From NCBI GenBank assembly GCA_018857735.1, contig JABMCL010001257.1, positions 156,001-220,000 of the forward strand: a stretch of DNA of 64,000 nt, in the 5' to 3' direction. How positions within the stretch are numbered: position 1 is the stretch's first letter; every line of letters starts with the position of its first letter. A program made the translations under genes and the position numbers. This stretch comes from Alviniconcha marisindica. Its lineage: Eukaryota > Mollusca > Gastropoda > Provannidae. A model generated the notes under the pieces. The model worked only from the letters and a program-made list of their open reading frames with translations, had not been told where the DNA came from and made no database searches. Shown here in pieces: positions 1 through 11,591 of this stretch.

Positions 1-1689
1 TGACTTTAACTTGTTGTGGGATGATTTCTATCTCGCCCTGAAAGATTGAATGTGACTTTAACTTGTTGTGGATGATTTCTATCTCGCCCTGAAAGATTGA
101 ATGTGACTTTAACTTGTTGTGGGATGATTTCTATCTCGCCCTGAAAGATTGAATGTGACTTTAACTTGTTGTGGGATGATTTCTATCTCGCCCTGAAAGA
201 TTGAATGTGACTTTAACTTGTTGTGGGATGATTTCTATCTCGCCCTGAAAGATTGAATGTGACTTTAACTTGTCGTGGGATGATTTCTATCTCGCCCTGA
301 AAGATTGAATGTGACTTTAACTTGTCGTGGGATGATTTCTATCTCGCCCTGAAAGATTGAATGTGACTTTAACTTGTCATGGGATGATTTCTATCTCGCC
401 CTGAAAGATTGAATGTGACTTTAACTTGTCATGGGATGATTTCTATCTCGCCCTGAAAGATTGAATGTGACTTTAACTTGTTGTGGGATGATTTCTATCT
501 CGCCCTGAAAGATTGAATGTGACTTTAACTTGTTGTGGGATGATTTCTATCTCGCCCTGAAAGATTGAATGTGACTTTAACTTGTTTGTGGATGATTTCT
601 ATCTCGCCCTGAAAGATTGAATGTGACTTTAACTTGTTGTGGGATGATTTCTATCTCGCCCTGAAAGATTGAATGTGACTTTAACTTGTTGTGGGATGAT
701 TTCTATCTCGCCCTGAAAGATTGAATGTGACTTTAACTTGTTGTGGGATGATTTCTATCTCGCCCTGAAAGATTGAATGTGACTTTAACTTGTTGTGGGA
801 TGATTTCTTCTCGCCCTGAAAGATTGAATGTGACTTTAACTTGTCATGGGATGATTTCTATCTCGCCCTGAAAGATTGAATGTGACTTTAACTTGTTGTG
901 GGATGATTTCTATCTCGCCCTGAAAGATTGAATGTGACTTTAACTTGTCGTGGGATGATTTCTATCTCGCCCTGAAAGATTGAATGTGACTTTAACTTGT
1001 CTTGGGATGATTTCTATCTCGCCCTGAAAGATTGAATGTGACTTTAACTTGTCATGGGATGATTTCTATCTCGCCCTGAAAGATTGAATGTGACTTTAAC
1101 TTGTCATGGGATGATTTCTATCTCGCCCTGAAAGATTGAATGTGACTTTAACTTGTCTGGGATGATTTCTATCTCGCCCTGAAAGATTGAATGTGACTTT
1201 AACTTGTCGTGGGATGATTTCTATCTCGCCCTGAAAGATTGAATGTGACTTTAACTTGTGTGGGATGATTTCTATCTCGCCCTGAAAGATTGAATGTGAC
1301 TTTAACTTGTCATGGGATGATTTCTATCTCGCCCTGAAAGATTGAATGTGACTTTAACTTGTTGTGGGATGATTTCTATCTCGCCCTGAAAGATTGAATG
1401 TGACTTTAACTTGTCATGGGATGATTTCTATCTCGCCCTGAAAGATTGAATGTGACTTTAACTTGTTGTGGGATGATTTCTATCTCGCCCTGAAAGATTG
1501 AATGTGACTTTAACTTGTCGTGGGATGATTTCTATCTCGCCCTGAAAGATTGAATGTGACTTTAACTTGTTGTGGGATGATTTCTATCTCGCCCTGAAAG
1601 ATTGAATGTGACTTTAACTTGTTGTGGGATGATTTCTATCTCGCCCTGAAAGATTGAATGTGACTTTAACTTGTCATGGGATGATTTCT
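1..1689. repeat. 52-bp minisatellite, about 32 copies
   Basis: Direct tandem array with a 52-bp unit starting TGACTTTAACTTGT and containing ATTTCTATCTCGCCCTG. The copies are nearly identical and differ mainly at a three-base spot (TGT, CGT or CAT) and by a few one-base indels. The array begins at the left edge, so its true length is unknown. It ends about 90 bp before the lectin exon and therefore lies in the intron before it. The unit is not a multiple of three and I see no coding use. Confidence 0.97.
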
Positions 1690-1777
1690 CCCTCGCCCAG
1701 AGATGCCAGCCGGACGTGACTGGGCGTTAAATATCCTGAACCAATCCAGGCGACGTTCCTGGTTGTTTTCTGTCCAG

Positions 1778-2031
1778 GGACATCCCAAAACATGCGTGTG
1801 GGCGGGTACCGGGAAGCCCACGGAGGTTTGTTTGACTTCGTTCTGGAGGATGGCCGCCCGCTTCCGTTCAACAAGGGGTCGGACGCCTGGACATCCGGGC
1901 AGCCCAACAACGTGTACGGCAAACAGAACTGCCTGGCGCTGACGCATGACGGACGGTTTGAGCTGCACGACGTGGAGTGTGAGGAGAAAGACTTCATCGC
2001 AGGCTACGTCTGCGAAAAGCTGCAGGCTTGA
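1778..2031 (+). CDS. C-type lectin domain, last coding exon (partial gene)
   Basis: This exon encodes the C-terminal half of a C-type lectin-like domain. A good 3' splice site (TTGTTTTCTGTCCAG) ends at 1777 and the reading frame is open from there to a TGA stop at 2029-2031. Family features visible are DAWTSGQPNN, KQNCLAL, HDVECEEKDF and GYVCEK, with the last two conserved cysteines in their usual places. The Ca2+ and sugar motif reads QPN instead of EPN or QPD, and the WND position reads LHD, so sugar binding may be altered or absent. The upstream exons, including any signal peptide, are outside the window. The downstream 58-bp array begins in the probable 3' UTR. The product is probably a secreted or membrane lectin-like protein; which one cannot be said from one exon. 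Confidence 0.85.
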
Positions 2032-2048
2032 CGTCTGATGGCAGAACC

Positions 2049-2305
2049 CAGCCTGTAATGGGTTTCCAGGCTGATGGCAGAACCACTCTTAACCCCTTCA
2101 CTGCCCCAGCCTGTAATGGGTTTCCGGGCTGATGGCAGAACCACTCTTAACCCCTTCACTGCCCCAGCCTGTAATGGGTTTCCGGGCTGATGGCAGAACC
2201 ACTCTTAACCCCTTCACTGCCCCAGCCTGTAATGGGTTTCCGGGCTGATGGCAGAACCACTCTTAACCCCTTCACTGCCACAGCCTGTAATGGGTTTCCG
2301 GGCTG
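2049..2305. repeat. 58-bp tandem repeat after the lectin stop codon
   Basis: Four full copies and one partial copy of a unit containing CAGCCTGTAATGGGTTTCC and TTAACCCCTTCACTGCC, starting 18 bp after the lectin stop codon and so probably inside its 3' UTR. Each copy carries the same TTAACCCCTTCACTGCC string that also occurs inverted at 4145-4161. Confidence 0.9.
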
Positions 2306-2849
2306 AAAGGTGCGCGGGCGTGCCTGCGAACAGTATACTTTCATTAACGATGTACGAGTGAAGGGGGTAGTCTCGATGTTTAACGAGACCGCTCAGTCTT
2401 TCTTTGTGTGGAGTAGTTCGTGAGCGTCTGCTGCCCCGCAGTGTTGTTGTCACTGCTAAGTGGGTTGTATCGTGTACACAGATTACGTGTATCCAGCCTT
2501 TGTCATGTTGCTCGCTGACATTTCCTGCTTCCTTTTTCTTTTCAGAAAATGTTTGTTGTTTTCTCTCTTCTCTTCCACCATACGTCTTTTTTTCTCTCTT
2601 TTGCTTATTGGCCAATTCGTACCCGCTGTTAGCTTGCCTAATTAGGCCAGCCATAGTTTTGCGTTTCTCTTTTCGTCTGAATTTGTTTACATCCCGATGC
2701 TATGTCATCGGTAGTCCTGATTAGCGGTTTGCTCTATCAGTCTACAGCCATTGTGTTTCTAGATGGAGGCCGGGTTATTGGGGGGCTAGTTATGGTTAGT
2801 TTGGCTTTCCATCTGTTTGTCGTTGGCATAGTTATTTTTGCTTCTGTGC

Positions 2850-2960
2850 TCTTATGTCAAGTTAAGTCAAGAAATTCTTTATTCCTTCAAAGGAAAATGT
2901 GGGTGCCACACATAAAGAACAAAGACAATGTACATATGTAAAAGATTAACACTTAAAAAG
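2850..2960 (-). mobile_element. Possible retroelement 3' tail, minus strand
   Basis: Read on the minus strand this ends in AATAAAGAATTTCTTGACTT followed by short CTTGA-like repeats. This resembles the 3' tails of other non-LTR elements in the window. It is short and old, and the family is not identified. Confidence 0.3.
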
Positions 2961-3059
2961 TACACAACAACACGTAGTATCGTACACATCACAATCTACA
3001 ATCGAACGAACTTCTTCACCTTTACACTCCTTCCCGGCAGATCCGCTCTACTACAGACA

Positions 3060-3612
<553 letters not shown>

Positions 3613-4511
3613 AATCAACACAAGCATAACCACCACTATTCTCATGACACTTCTTCGTCACTTGAACTCTCCCAGTCGATGCCAAAATTGATATCTGCAA
3701 CTGGCTCGTACTGGTATGGCCGTATTCCAGTTGCCATTTGCAACTTTTTTCGCAAATTTATCCAGAGTTTTGTGCACTGAAACTGTAGAAGCAACAATGC
3801 CAATGACAGTGGAGTCTTATCGTGACGTCACGATTAGCCTTTGACTTTACGGCTCCAAGTAAACTCTCGGCCAAAACACGCCCGATCACGCGGCTACAGC
3901 GGTTATTTCTCTTGCCCAGTCTGCCGTGACATATTGGTCTTGTTTTGCGATTTATAAGCATTTAAGACACTTGAAAAATATGAAATTATTACTGAGACAC
4001 GGGATATATACCTGTATTTACTGTGTGAAAATATTTAGTCGGTGGAATATACCAAAGACGAGATCTGAAGCTAAAATCGGTCAAAATCAGTGTTTAAGGG
4101 TTTCACATTTCGCACTTTTATTAGTGGTTTTTAAGGGACATCATGGCAGTGAAGGGGTTAAAGGGGTACCGAAACAAGGGGCCATTACCGACCCTACGAC
4201 TGATTACCCCCCCGTTTGACTAGACCCCATGCGCGCGCGCGCGTGTGTGTGTATGTGTGTAATGGCTGACGGTGCCTTTAGATGAAGACGAGATTTTGAT
4301 GTTGATGATGTCCGGCTAACAAATTAGAGACGACGAGCTTTGGTGTTTTTGTTGTTGTTGGTTTGTTTTTTATGGTGTCCAGGACTGCAGCCAAAGCCGA
4401 TGTGAAATAAGTTGAACGTGGAAACGATCTCGGAGTCTTGTTCTTTATTTTGATACGCTGTCATCATGAAATTTAACTGGTACGTGTACCTATGTGAACC
4501 AATAAAGTGGG

Positions 4512-4517
<6 letters not shown>

Positions 4518-4609
<92 letters not shown>

Positions 4610-4660
4610 CCCAATCCTTCCGACTTCTTGTGAGAGTGCCCCCCCCCCCCCCCCCCCCCA
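4518..4660. repeat. (CT)n tract and poly-C run
   Basis: About 90 bp of pure CT, then 30 bp of ordinary sequence, then a run of more than 20 C. Confidence 0.95.
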
Positions 4661-4965
4661 CCTCCCCGCCCTCCCCTCTCCCTTACTGTTCTTTATAAGA
4701 TAAGCATTGACTGCTTTTTTTCTCAATACTGGTGTTGAATTGATCAGATGTTCTACTGCTTTATTTACTGGTTGTATGCTCATAATGTTTAACTGAGTGA
4801 TGTATGCATGTGTACATCTGGCGCTGTGAACACGCTATGTTTTGTGTGGAAATTCTCATGTATCAAATTTCACTCACTCATTCATGCCTGTATGTATATA
4901 AATGATGCCTGTATTTTTATATTTACTCATCAGTAGCTTCGCAAGTATAACCGAGTGTCTTGTAT
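4607..4965 (+). mobile_element. LINE 3' UTR copy A (truncated)
   Basis: This segment (CCGCCCAATCCTTCCGAC, CATCTGGCGCTGTGAACACG, TCATTCATGCCTGTATG) is repeated with moderate divergence at 5665-6093. Copy B continues into a GAGTTC-type tail, so both look like 3' ends of one non-LTR family. No coding part remains. Confidence 0.55.
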
Positions 4966-5489
4966 GTGTTTCGGGCTATGACCCTTTAACCTTTCTTTCT
5001 TGTCCTTTCTCTTTTTTGATTGGGTGGGAGTTTTATGGCCCCAATTATCTAAAGTGTTAAAACTTGTGCGCTGGGCCCGCCGCGTCCTCATAGTTCAGGA
5101 GCTGTGTGAGAGTCAAGGTGGCCATCCTGGGCTGTCCGTCCTAACGAGCCTTCTGGTTTCCGTGGACGTAAAGCCATATTGAGCCATGCTTCAGCATTGG
5201 TCTCAGCTTGTCGCTAATATGTCAACTAACATCTGAGGACATTAAGCAACACTATCTACCTACCTACCTACCGCTGCGTCCTCTTTCCCCCAGTGTCCCT
5301 GCAGTAGCAGGTTGTCAGTAATAGTTCGAGCTGCTGCCTATGCATCTGATTCAGGGGAGAGCCTACACTGTTTCCTGGTTGGTCACAATGGTGCAAATAA
5401 AAGTTATGTTATAGCAACCTCTGACTTGTGGCTCTTCATTCATGCTTCCAACCTGCTTCCCTTACTCCCCACCCCGCTCCCCTACACGA

Positions 5490-5605
5490 GAACTAGTTAT
5501 TAGACGGGTTTTTGACTGAACCTAAACTACAATCCTTGTAAAATAAAGTTTTAGAGCTCGAGTTCCAGTTCTCTGTCTCTCTCAGACAGAGAGAGAGACT
5601 GAGGT
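5490..5605 (+). mobile_element. LINE 3' tail fragment, GAGTTC family
   Basis: Holds CTAAACTACAATCCTTGTAA and AATAAAGTTTT followed by a degenerate GAGTTC repeat. The tail is shared with 6018-6093, 47998-48086, 48283-48360 and 60262-60332. A CT/GA palindrome follows at 5570-5600. Confidence 0.55.
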
Positions 5606-5664
5606 TTTCGAGTGATTGCCATTGCAATGACTGGTCATTTGAGACCTATCTTATACACCCATAC

Positions 5665-6093
5665 AACTCCGCCCAGTCCTTCCGACTGCTTGTGAGAATC
5701 CCTCCCCCCCCCCCCCCCCCTTCTCCCTTAATGTTCTTTATAACATAAGCATTAATTGCTTCTATTTTCTTTTCCAATGCTAGTCATATGAACTGATCAG
5801 CTGTTCTGCTGCTTCATTTGCTCATAATATGCTCATCGTATGCCCATGATATGTAACTGAATGATGTATGGCATGTGTTCATCTGGCGCTGTGAGCACGC
5901 TATGTTTTGTGTGGAAATTCTCAGTGTATAACGTTTCACTCACTCATTCATGCCTATATGTATATAAATAATCAGTGCCTGTAATTTGATATCTATTCAT
6001 CAGTAGCTTAGCAGGGACTAGTTATTAGGTTTTTGACTGAACCTAAACTACAATCCTTGTAAAATAAAGTTTTCGAGTTCGAGTTCGAGTTCT
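5665..6093 (+). mobile_element. LINE 3' UTR copy B with GAGTTC tail
   Basis: Second copy of the 4607-4965 segment. It extends through CAGTAGCTTAGCAGGGACTA and CTAAACTACAATCCTTGTAA to AATAAAGTTTTCGAGTTCGA, the tail of this family. The complete tail and lack of an ORF fit a 5'-truncated insertion. Confidence 0.6.
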
Positions 6094-6121
6094 CTCTCTC
6101 TCTCTCTCTGTGCGCGCGCGC

Positions 6122-6193
<72 letters not shown>

Positions 6194-6326
6194 CACAATA
6201 ACTGCACTTCCTTGTTTCTTCCTACTCAGTGGCACACAGCTGTTTTAGGACCCCCCCCCCACACACACACACACACACACACACTCTCTCTCTCTCTCTT
6301 TCTCTCTTCTTCTTCTTCTCCTCCTC

Positions 6327-6388
<62 letters not shown>

Positions 6389-6676
6389 ACACACACACAC
6401 ACAACACACACACACACACACACCACCACCACCACACATCACACATCATGACTCTCTCTCCCCCCCCCCCCCCCCCCCACCACCACCCGGCACACCATAC
6501 ACTATCAATGACTCTCTCTCTCCCCCCCCCCCCCCCCCCCCCCCTCTCTCTCACACACACGCACACACACACACTGACACGCACTCACACACACAGCGTA
6601 CAGCGCCGCGAGCTCGTAATTTTTTACGGGGCTAGCTCTATATAAAAGTTATTATTATTATTTTTATTATTATTAG

Positions 6677-6748
<72 letters not shown>

Positions 6749-6755
6749 CCTGATT
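6092..6755. repeat. Compound microsatellite cluster
   Basis: Successive CT, GC, GT, CA, CT, CCT, CA, CACCAC and poly-C tracts on the plus strand. At about 6600-6680 there is a short retroelement tail (GCTCTATATAAAAGTTATT and ATT repeats), then pure (AC)n from 6682 to 6746. Confidence 0.95.
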
Positions 6756-7524
6756 TCGAACTGCACTGACATCCAAGAACCAAGCGACTAACTAGTCTTT
6801 GTCGTTATTTTCGGTTTCTTATTGTTCTGCTTTTAGTTGAGGTTTTCTTCTTTCACTGAGTCACTTCTTGTTGGCCGGAGAAGGGGGGAGGGGGAGTGAG
6901 TAAAGATCACAATATTTATGTACTGCATCAGCTTTGTATCATAAATCTCACTGAACATGATATATGCGGTTAACACAAACAGAAACCTACGATTTAGATG
7001 GAGAAGAATAAGAATGAAACCCTCAATATTACGAGTGAATGTCAATCTTACTTGCACGGTTGGGTTTATTTACACGACCAAGTACAACTGTTGGGAGTGA
7101 TCGCCCCTGTCGCCATTTTCAACCACGAACGGTGACATTTCACGAAGAGAGAATTATTGACTTTTTGGTCCATTTTGTGGAAACGAGAAAATGCGCAGAA
7201 ATGTCATCTCACGAGTTCCTGTTTTCGTAAGTAAATTATCGACCCAGAGTGGTTAAATTGTTGGGATACACTATATTGATTTGTTTTTGTAACTGTCATC
7301 ATCACTGGACTGCATTTTTGGCAACACATTTTCTGTTGTTGACTCTCGCTCGTCCCAAGGTTCCGCTTTTTCTGCCGTCAACTGGCCACCTTCGTCATTT
7401 TGATGATTCTGTCACTGGACTTGGGAGAGAAGCAAAATGAGTACTAGGTGAATTTAAACAGCCAAGACTGGGACGCTTCAAGAGGGGCAGTTGCAACCTC
7501 CATTGTTGATTGTTCCAGAACAAT

Positions 7525-7559
<35 letters not shown>

Positions 7560-7700
7560 GGATTTCCAGTCATAGTCTCTGTTTCAGTTCTTCTTCATTC
7601 ACAACATTGTGAATAACTTTGTAGATAGAGGAATATTTCACAGTGCAAGTTTTTTATGACGTTATTAGCTGTATCACCAACATTGTCACTATAACTTTTA
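6756..7700. other. Intergenic, no gene seen
   Basis: Ordinary AT-rich sequence with a poly-G run of about 34 at 7526-7559. Short open frames at 7039-7230 and 7249-7440 have no recognisable domain. Confidence 0.6.
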
Positions 7701-7704
7701 AAAG

Positions 7705-8060
7705 TAAGTGGTGCAGAGCAAGAGCACTTGCTCTTGAAAGCCAAAGCTAAGCACGATCGAGTGTGGTCACCAAATGGATGGATGACCGTTACATGCTAGG
7801 CTTTGCTAGGCTGAGATTTCTCTGGAGTCAAATTCTGTGCAAACGCCACAAAAGCCCTTCGGATGAGACTATAAACTGAGGTCCCCCATGTGTACCTACG
7901 CTTGCAAAAAGATCACATACCATCATACACACGTTCAAGTTCCTGTAGTTCATGTCAGAGTTGTGTGGACTATGGAAACAACAAAATAACCCAGCATGCA
8001 CTAAAACTGTAAAAGTGTCAGTCTTCACCGTGTTGAAGTTGGACACTATATGAAAGAAGC
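7705..8060 (+). mobile_element. 5S rRNA-derived SINE
   Basis: The head resembles 5S rRNA. GAAAGCCAAAGCTAAGCACG and ATGGATGGATGACCG line up with the 5S internal control region (GTTAAGC and TTGGATGGGTGACCG in 5S genes). It is followed by TTCGGATGAGACTATAAACT and GAGGTCCC, a central block I associate with invertebrate SINEs. It is too diverged to be a 5S gene. The 3' end is not clear. Confidence 0.5.
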
Positions 8061-8284
8061 ATAACCAGACATGTGGGCTGGACAAAAAATGGTTGAAGTT
8101 TTGGGTTTGGCTAATGCTGCTGGACTGTTTATCCAGTGGCCAAGCTTGGGGTTTGACTCCTGGGTGTAACAGGGTCAGGGACTTCTTATGAATATGATAT
8201 TATGTTCAGAGTCAACAGCTGTGCAGACTTACCAGTGCATTTCTCACCTTTGTGTGTACACACACCTGGAGATCACGCACGTTA

Positions 8285-8757
8285 AAGGTGATGATGATGA
8301 TGATTGCTTTTATATAGCACTATTCTCCGCTCTCAAGCAGACTCACTGCACTCGCATGTGATTCTACATGAGTGACTAGCTTATTTTATAGCGCGTTTTT
8401 TAATATCCACTGAAGTGGTGTACTTACAACGCTGGCATGGCTGATGCCTGATGCCACATATGAATCTGCTGCCATCTCGGCGTGTTCTGTGTACACCATA
8501 CAACCATGCACCATGTCACTTCATGCAAAGCCACATATGTAAGGTGTATGCGTGTTTAGCTGTAATCTGCCACCTGCACTTTTGGCAGGATGACCAGGAT
8601 CTTTTACGTGCTAATGTGGTAACAGACAACGAAATAGGAATCAGCACAGAAAGTTGACCCTGGAGAAGAAAATTCGCCCGCCGCTCCTGCAGGGATTCGA
8701 ACCCGCGACCTTTCAATCACGAGTCCAGCGCTCTAACCACTGAGCTATCCCTGCCCC
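8285..8757 (-). mobile_element. tRNA-derived SINE, minus strand
   Basis: The minus strand starting at 8757 reads GGGGCAGGGATAGCTCAGTG, an A box, and later GGTTCGAATCCCTGC, a B box. The anticodon loop reads CTCGTGA, but the anticodon stem does not pair, so this is a SINE head, not a tRNA gene. The body continues through GATCCTGGTCATCCTGCC to a GCGCTATAAAATAAGC-like 3' end near 8380. A second similar tail with GATGAT repeats reaches 8285. Plus-strand sequence at 8080-8285 has another weak B-box-like string and may be a further SINE. Confidence 0.65.
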
Positions 8758-9114
8758 AAAGGTCCCAGATGAGATCATTTAATGTGTAGTAATTAGTACT
8801 GCTACTAGTAGCAGAATAATCAAAATGATGATTGTTGAAATTTCTAATGGAAGAAGAAGAAGAAGCCAGTAGGCTGGACAGTTGAGGGCTTCTGCACCTG
8901 GGGATGGTAGTGCATCAGTTCTTAGTCAAGCTAGTGAGATGATGGATTGTACTGGTACAGTGGTAGTGTGTCAGTTCTTAGTGTGATGATGGATGGTACT
9001 TGGTAGGGCATCAGTACTTACTATGGTAATGTATAGTAGTGCATCAGTACTTAGTGTGATGATGACAGTCAGAAGAGTCTGTCAAGGCATGACCACAGCT
9101 GCTTCTAGGCTGCC

Positions 9115-9420
9115 ACCTGAGCAGCTCCAGTCAACCAAAGTCAGAATGTCACAGTCAGTAGTCCACCTGAGCAGCTCCAGTCAACCAAAGTCAGAATGTC
9201 ACAGTCAGTAGTCCACCTGAGCAGCTCCGGTCAACCAAAGTCAGAATGTCACAATCAGTAGTCCACCTCCGCAGCTCCAGTCAACCCAAGTCAGAATGTC
9301 ACAGTCAGTAGTCCACCTGCATAGCTCCAGTCAACCAAAGTCAGAATGTCACAATCAGTAGTCCACCTGAGCAGCTCCAGTTATACAAAGTCAGAATGTC
9401 ACGATCAGTAGTCCACCTGA
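9115..9420. repeat. 50-bp tandem repeat, 6 copies
   Basis: Unit GCAGCTCCAGTCAACCAAAG followed by TCAGAATGTCACAGTCAGTA and GTCCACCTGA, with copies starting at 9121, 9171, 9221, 9271, 9321 and 9371. The only variation is scattered substitutions. Confidence 0.95.
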
Positions 9421-10130
9421 AAACCCTATAGACTGTAGATTGAAAACACTGATGGATTCTATCTCTAAATAAAACCTTCAAGCTTGCAAGTACACAAGCC
9501 AAATTTCATTAATTTATCTGTAATATTTTTTGAGATATCACCCTTTAAATAGTCACCATTTTAGGCATTTTAGGCATATTTTACAAAATGCCATTTTTGT
9601 ATGGCTCTAGCATAAAAGCTATTGGTCACACATCCACCCAACTTGTTTTACAAAGTGTCTGCACTACATAGACTAAACACAATTTTTTCAGTAGTCATCC
9701 TTACTCAAATATTGGAGATGCAGAGTGCCAAAAATGGAAAAATCACTAATTTTGACATTGTCCGATCACCAATCTTTGACAGTACCATGACAAGGTCAAA
9801 CATAACATGGGAATGGAAAGAGGTACAACCATAATTCTGGTATCAACTGATTCAGCATAAATTAGACAATACAAATTCACAAGTCTAAAGAAGTGCAAGC
9901 TAAATTTTACCTACAGAGGCAAGTTTCCATGAGAAAAAAGGGTGCAAATATCCCGCAAATCTTTGATGGTAATAGCATTAAAGCAAATCAAACTCTGGAA
10001 TGGAAAGAGATACAGCCATGGTTCTGGTATCTGCAAATTCAGCATTAATCAGGGAAGGAAAATGCACAGCATACGGAAATTTAGGCACATTTTAGATATA
10101 TATATAGACTTGTTTGAATGAGGAAATGAA
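9421..10130. other. AT-rich intergenic DNA with a 186-bp-spaced duplication
   Basis: No gene recognised. A block with GGAATGGAAAGAG and TTCTGGTATC occurs at 9811-9866 and again at 9997-10052. This suggests an old internal duplication or a degraded mobile element. Confidence 0.5.
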
Positions 10131-10131
10131 G

Positions 10132-10232
10132 TTAAAAACTGCAGTCCAAGTGTGGCCTCGTGGTAGATGTTGGGGCCTGTCCTCGCTTTCTAGGACCAAT
10201 TCTCTCCTCAAGATGATGAAACTGATCATCCT
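10132..10232 (-). CDS. Candidate minus-strand terminal exon (unproven)
   Basis: On the minus strand a strong 3' splice site (TTCTTTGTTAATGATTTCAG) precedes a frame open for 32 codons and closed by TAA at 10134-10132. It includes FHHLEERIGPRKRGQAP and ends RPHLDCSF. The product is not recognised. Other frames across it are also open, so coding status is uncertain. It could belong with the exon-like segments at 10394-10423 and 11542-11591, but the phases of these three do not join directly. Confidence 0.25.
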
Positions 10233-10393
10233 CTGAAATCATTAACAAAGAAATATATTTATAAACAAACAGGTAAAAAAGATTTATTTCAACATAAACA
10301 GCACACTAACACTTAATACTCACCAATTAAATACACTTAATACTCACCGATTAAATCATCAAATTCTGAAGTTTAGTTGTAAATAACACTTAC

Positions 10394-10423
10394 TTGACTT
10401 TGTGTGAATCATGCAGTAATAAC
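10394..10423 (-). CDS. Candidate minus-strand 30-nt exon (unproven)
   Basis: A 30-nt segment between a plausible acceptor (GATTGATTTCTCAG) and a strong donor (GTAAGTG) on the minus strand. No homology is recognised. Confidence 0.15.
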
Positions 10424-11541
10424 CTGAGAAATCAATCAATCAGAAAGGTACAAACAAAAGGAAGCAGACAAGAACTAATTTTCAGGTATTTGACTACTGC
10501 TACCAGTCTCAGCTACTGAAACAATCCCAGAAGTAAAACCCCAACTGGAGTCGCTCTAGCCATTATTTGACAATATTTAAAAACAAAAAACTTCCCTACC
10601 TTAGATAAAAGACCTGGATTATTAAGGAAACTAACAAAAATTGGATCCCACTTCAATGACATTTAAAAATTGACATGCTCAAAACTGTATTTAATGTTGC
10701 TCTCTGAGTTATTTTATTTCCCCCACCCCCTCCCACCCCCACATTTGATGTGGCTCTTGAAGTGTGTGTGTGTGTGTGTGTATGTGTGTGTGCGTGTGAT
10801 TATTTCTTTCATTTTGTTTCCTGTTCAGTCTTTCTTATTGACTTAGTTACTTCTGTCTTGTTACCATAGTCTGTCTTGTTAATCATGCTTGTAAAATGTT
10901 AAACAAAAAAACAAAAAACTTACCATTATTACTTCTCTTTTTTTAAATCCCCCCTTGTAATTATTATTATAAAACAAAGATTGAAAGAATCATGTAATTT
11001 TGAGCCAGTGTGCCAGGTCTTCCATGTGCACAAAAGGTGGAAGAGAAAGAAGATGCGGGAAAAAGAAGAAATTAATTCTTCAGAAGCAAATACAATTCCA
11101 AACTCTCAATATACCATTAATTTTGGCTGGTGGCTTGCTTTTATTTTGTTTTGTCTAGATGAGCAGATCTACTGTAAAAAACATATTGGTTCGTGACTGC
11201 ATCGTCTGCTAGCTAAATCAGAGTTATTGTCCCTGACAAGAAAAACAAATATATTTAAAAAAATCATTCACTTGCTAAATTTCCTCTTTTTTTTTTTCAC
11301 TGTTGAGAACATACACCATACATCAGTTTTTTGTCAGTTCGGATTTACGGGGAAAGAAATTATTACTTTTACAGCAGTTTGCATTTCGGAGGAAATAATG
11401 AGGAGATAACTCTAATGTTGTTCAAACTACGACCAGACCACAACGAATTTGCTTCAATTTCATTCAAAGAGATGTAAACAGCGCAAAAATACAGTTATGG
11501 TTGTGTTGGAAACTCAGTTATCGCTAAAATAAAAAACTTAC

Positions 11542-11591
11542 CACGGTTTCTTTCCAATTTCTCCAGGGTGAGCATCTTTTGCGCCGCTCAT
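11542..11591 (-). CDS. Candidate minus-strand first coding exon (unproven)
   Basis: On the minus strand an ATG at 11591 opens a frame reading MSGAKDAHPGEIGKKP and then meets a strong donor (GTAAGTTTTT). The surrounding 11.4-12.2 kb sequence has more CG dinucleotides than its flanks, as expected of a promoter. This could be a small gene divergent from UBE3B. I do not recognise the peptide, and no downstream exon joins it cleanly. Confidence 0.3.

Noticed and set aside
1..1689. A CRISPR-like array of regular repeats
   Set aside because: Units are directly adjacent with no unique spacers, and the DNA is animal; it is a minisatellite.
7705..7830. A functional 5S rRNA gene
   Set aside because: Only the internal control region is similar; the ends and much of the core do not match.
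8690..8757. A tRNA gene on the minus strand
   Set aside because: A and B boxes are present but the anticodon stem does not pair and a SINE body follows.
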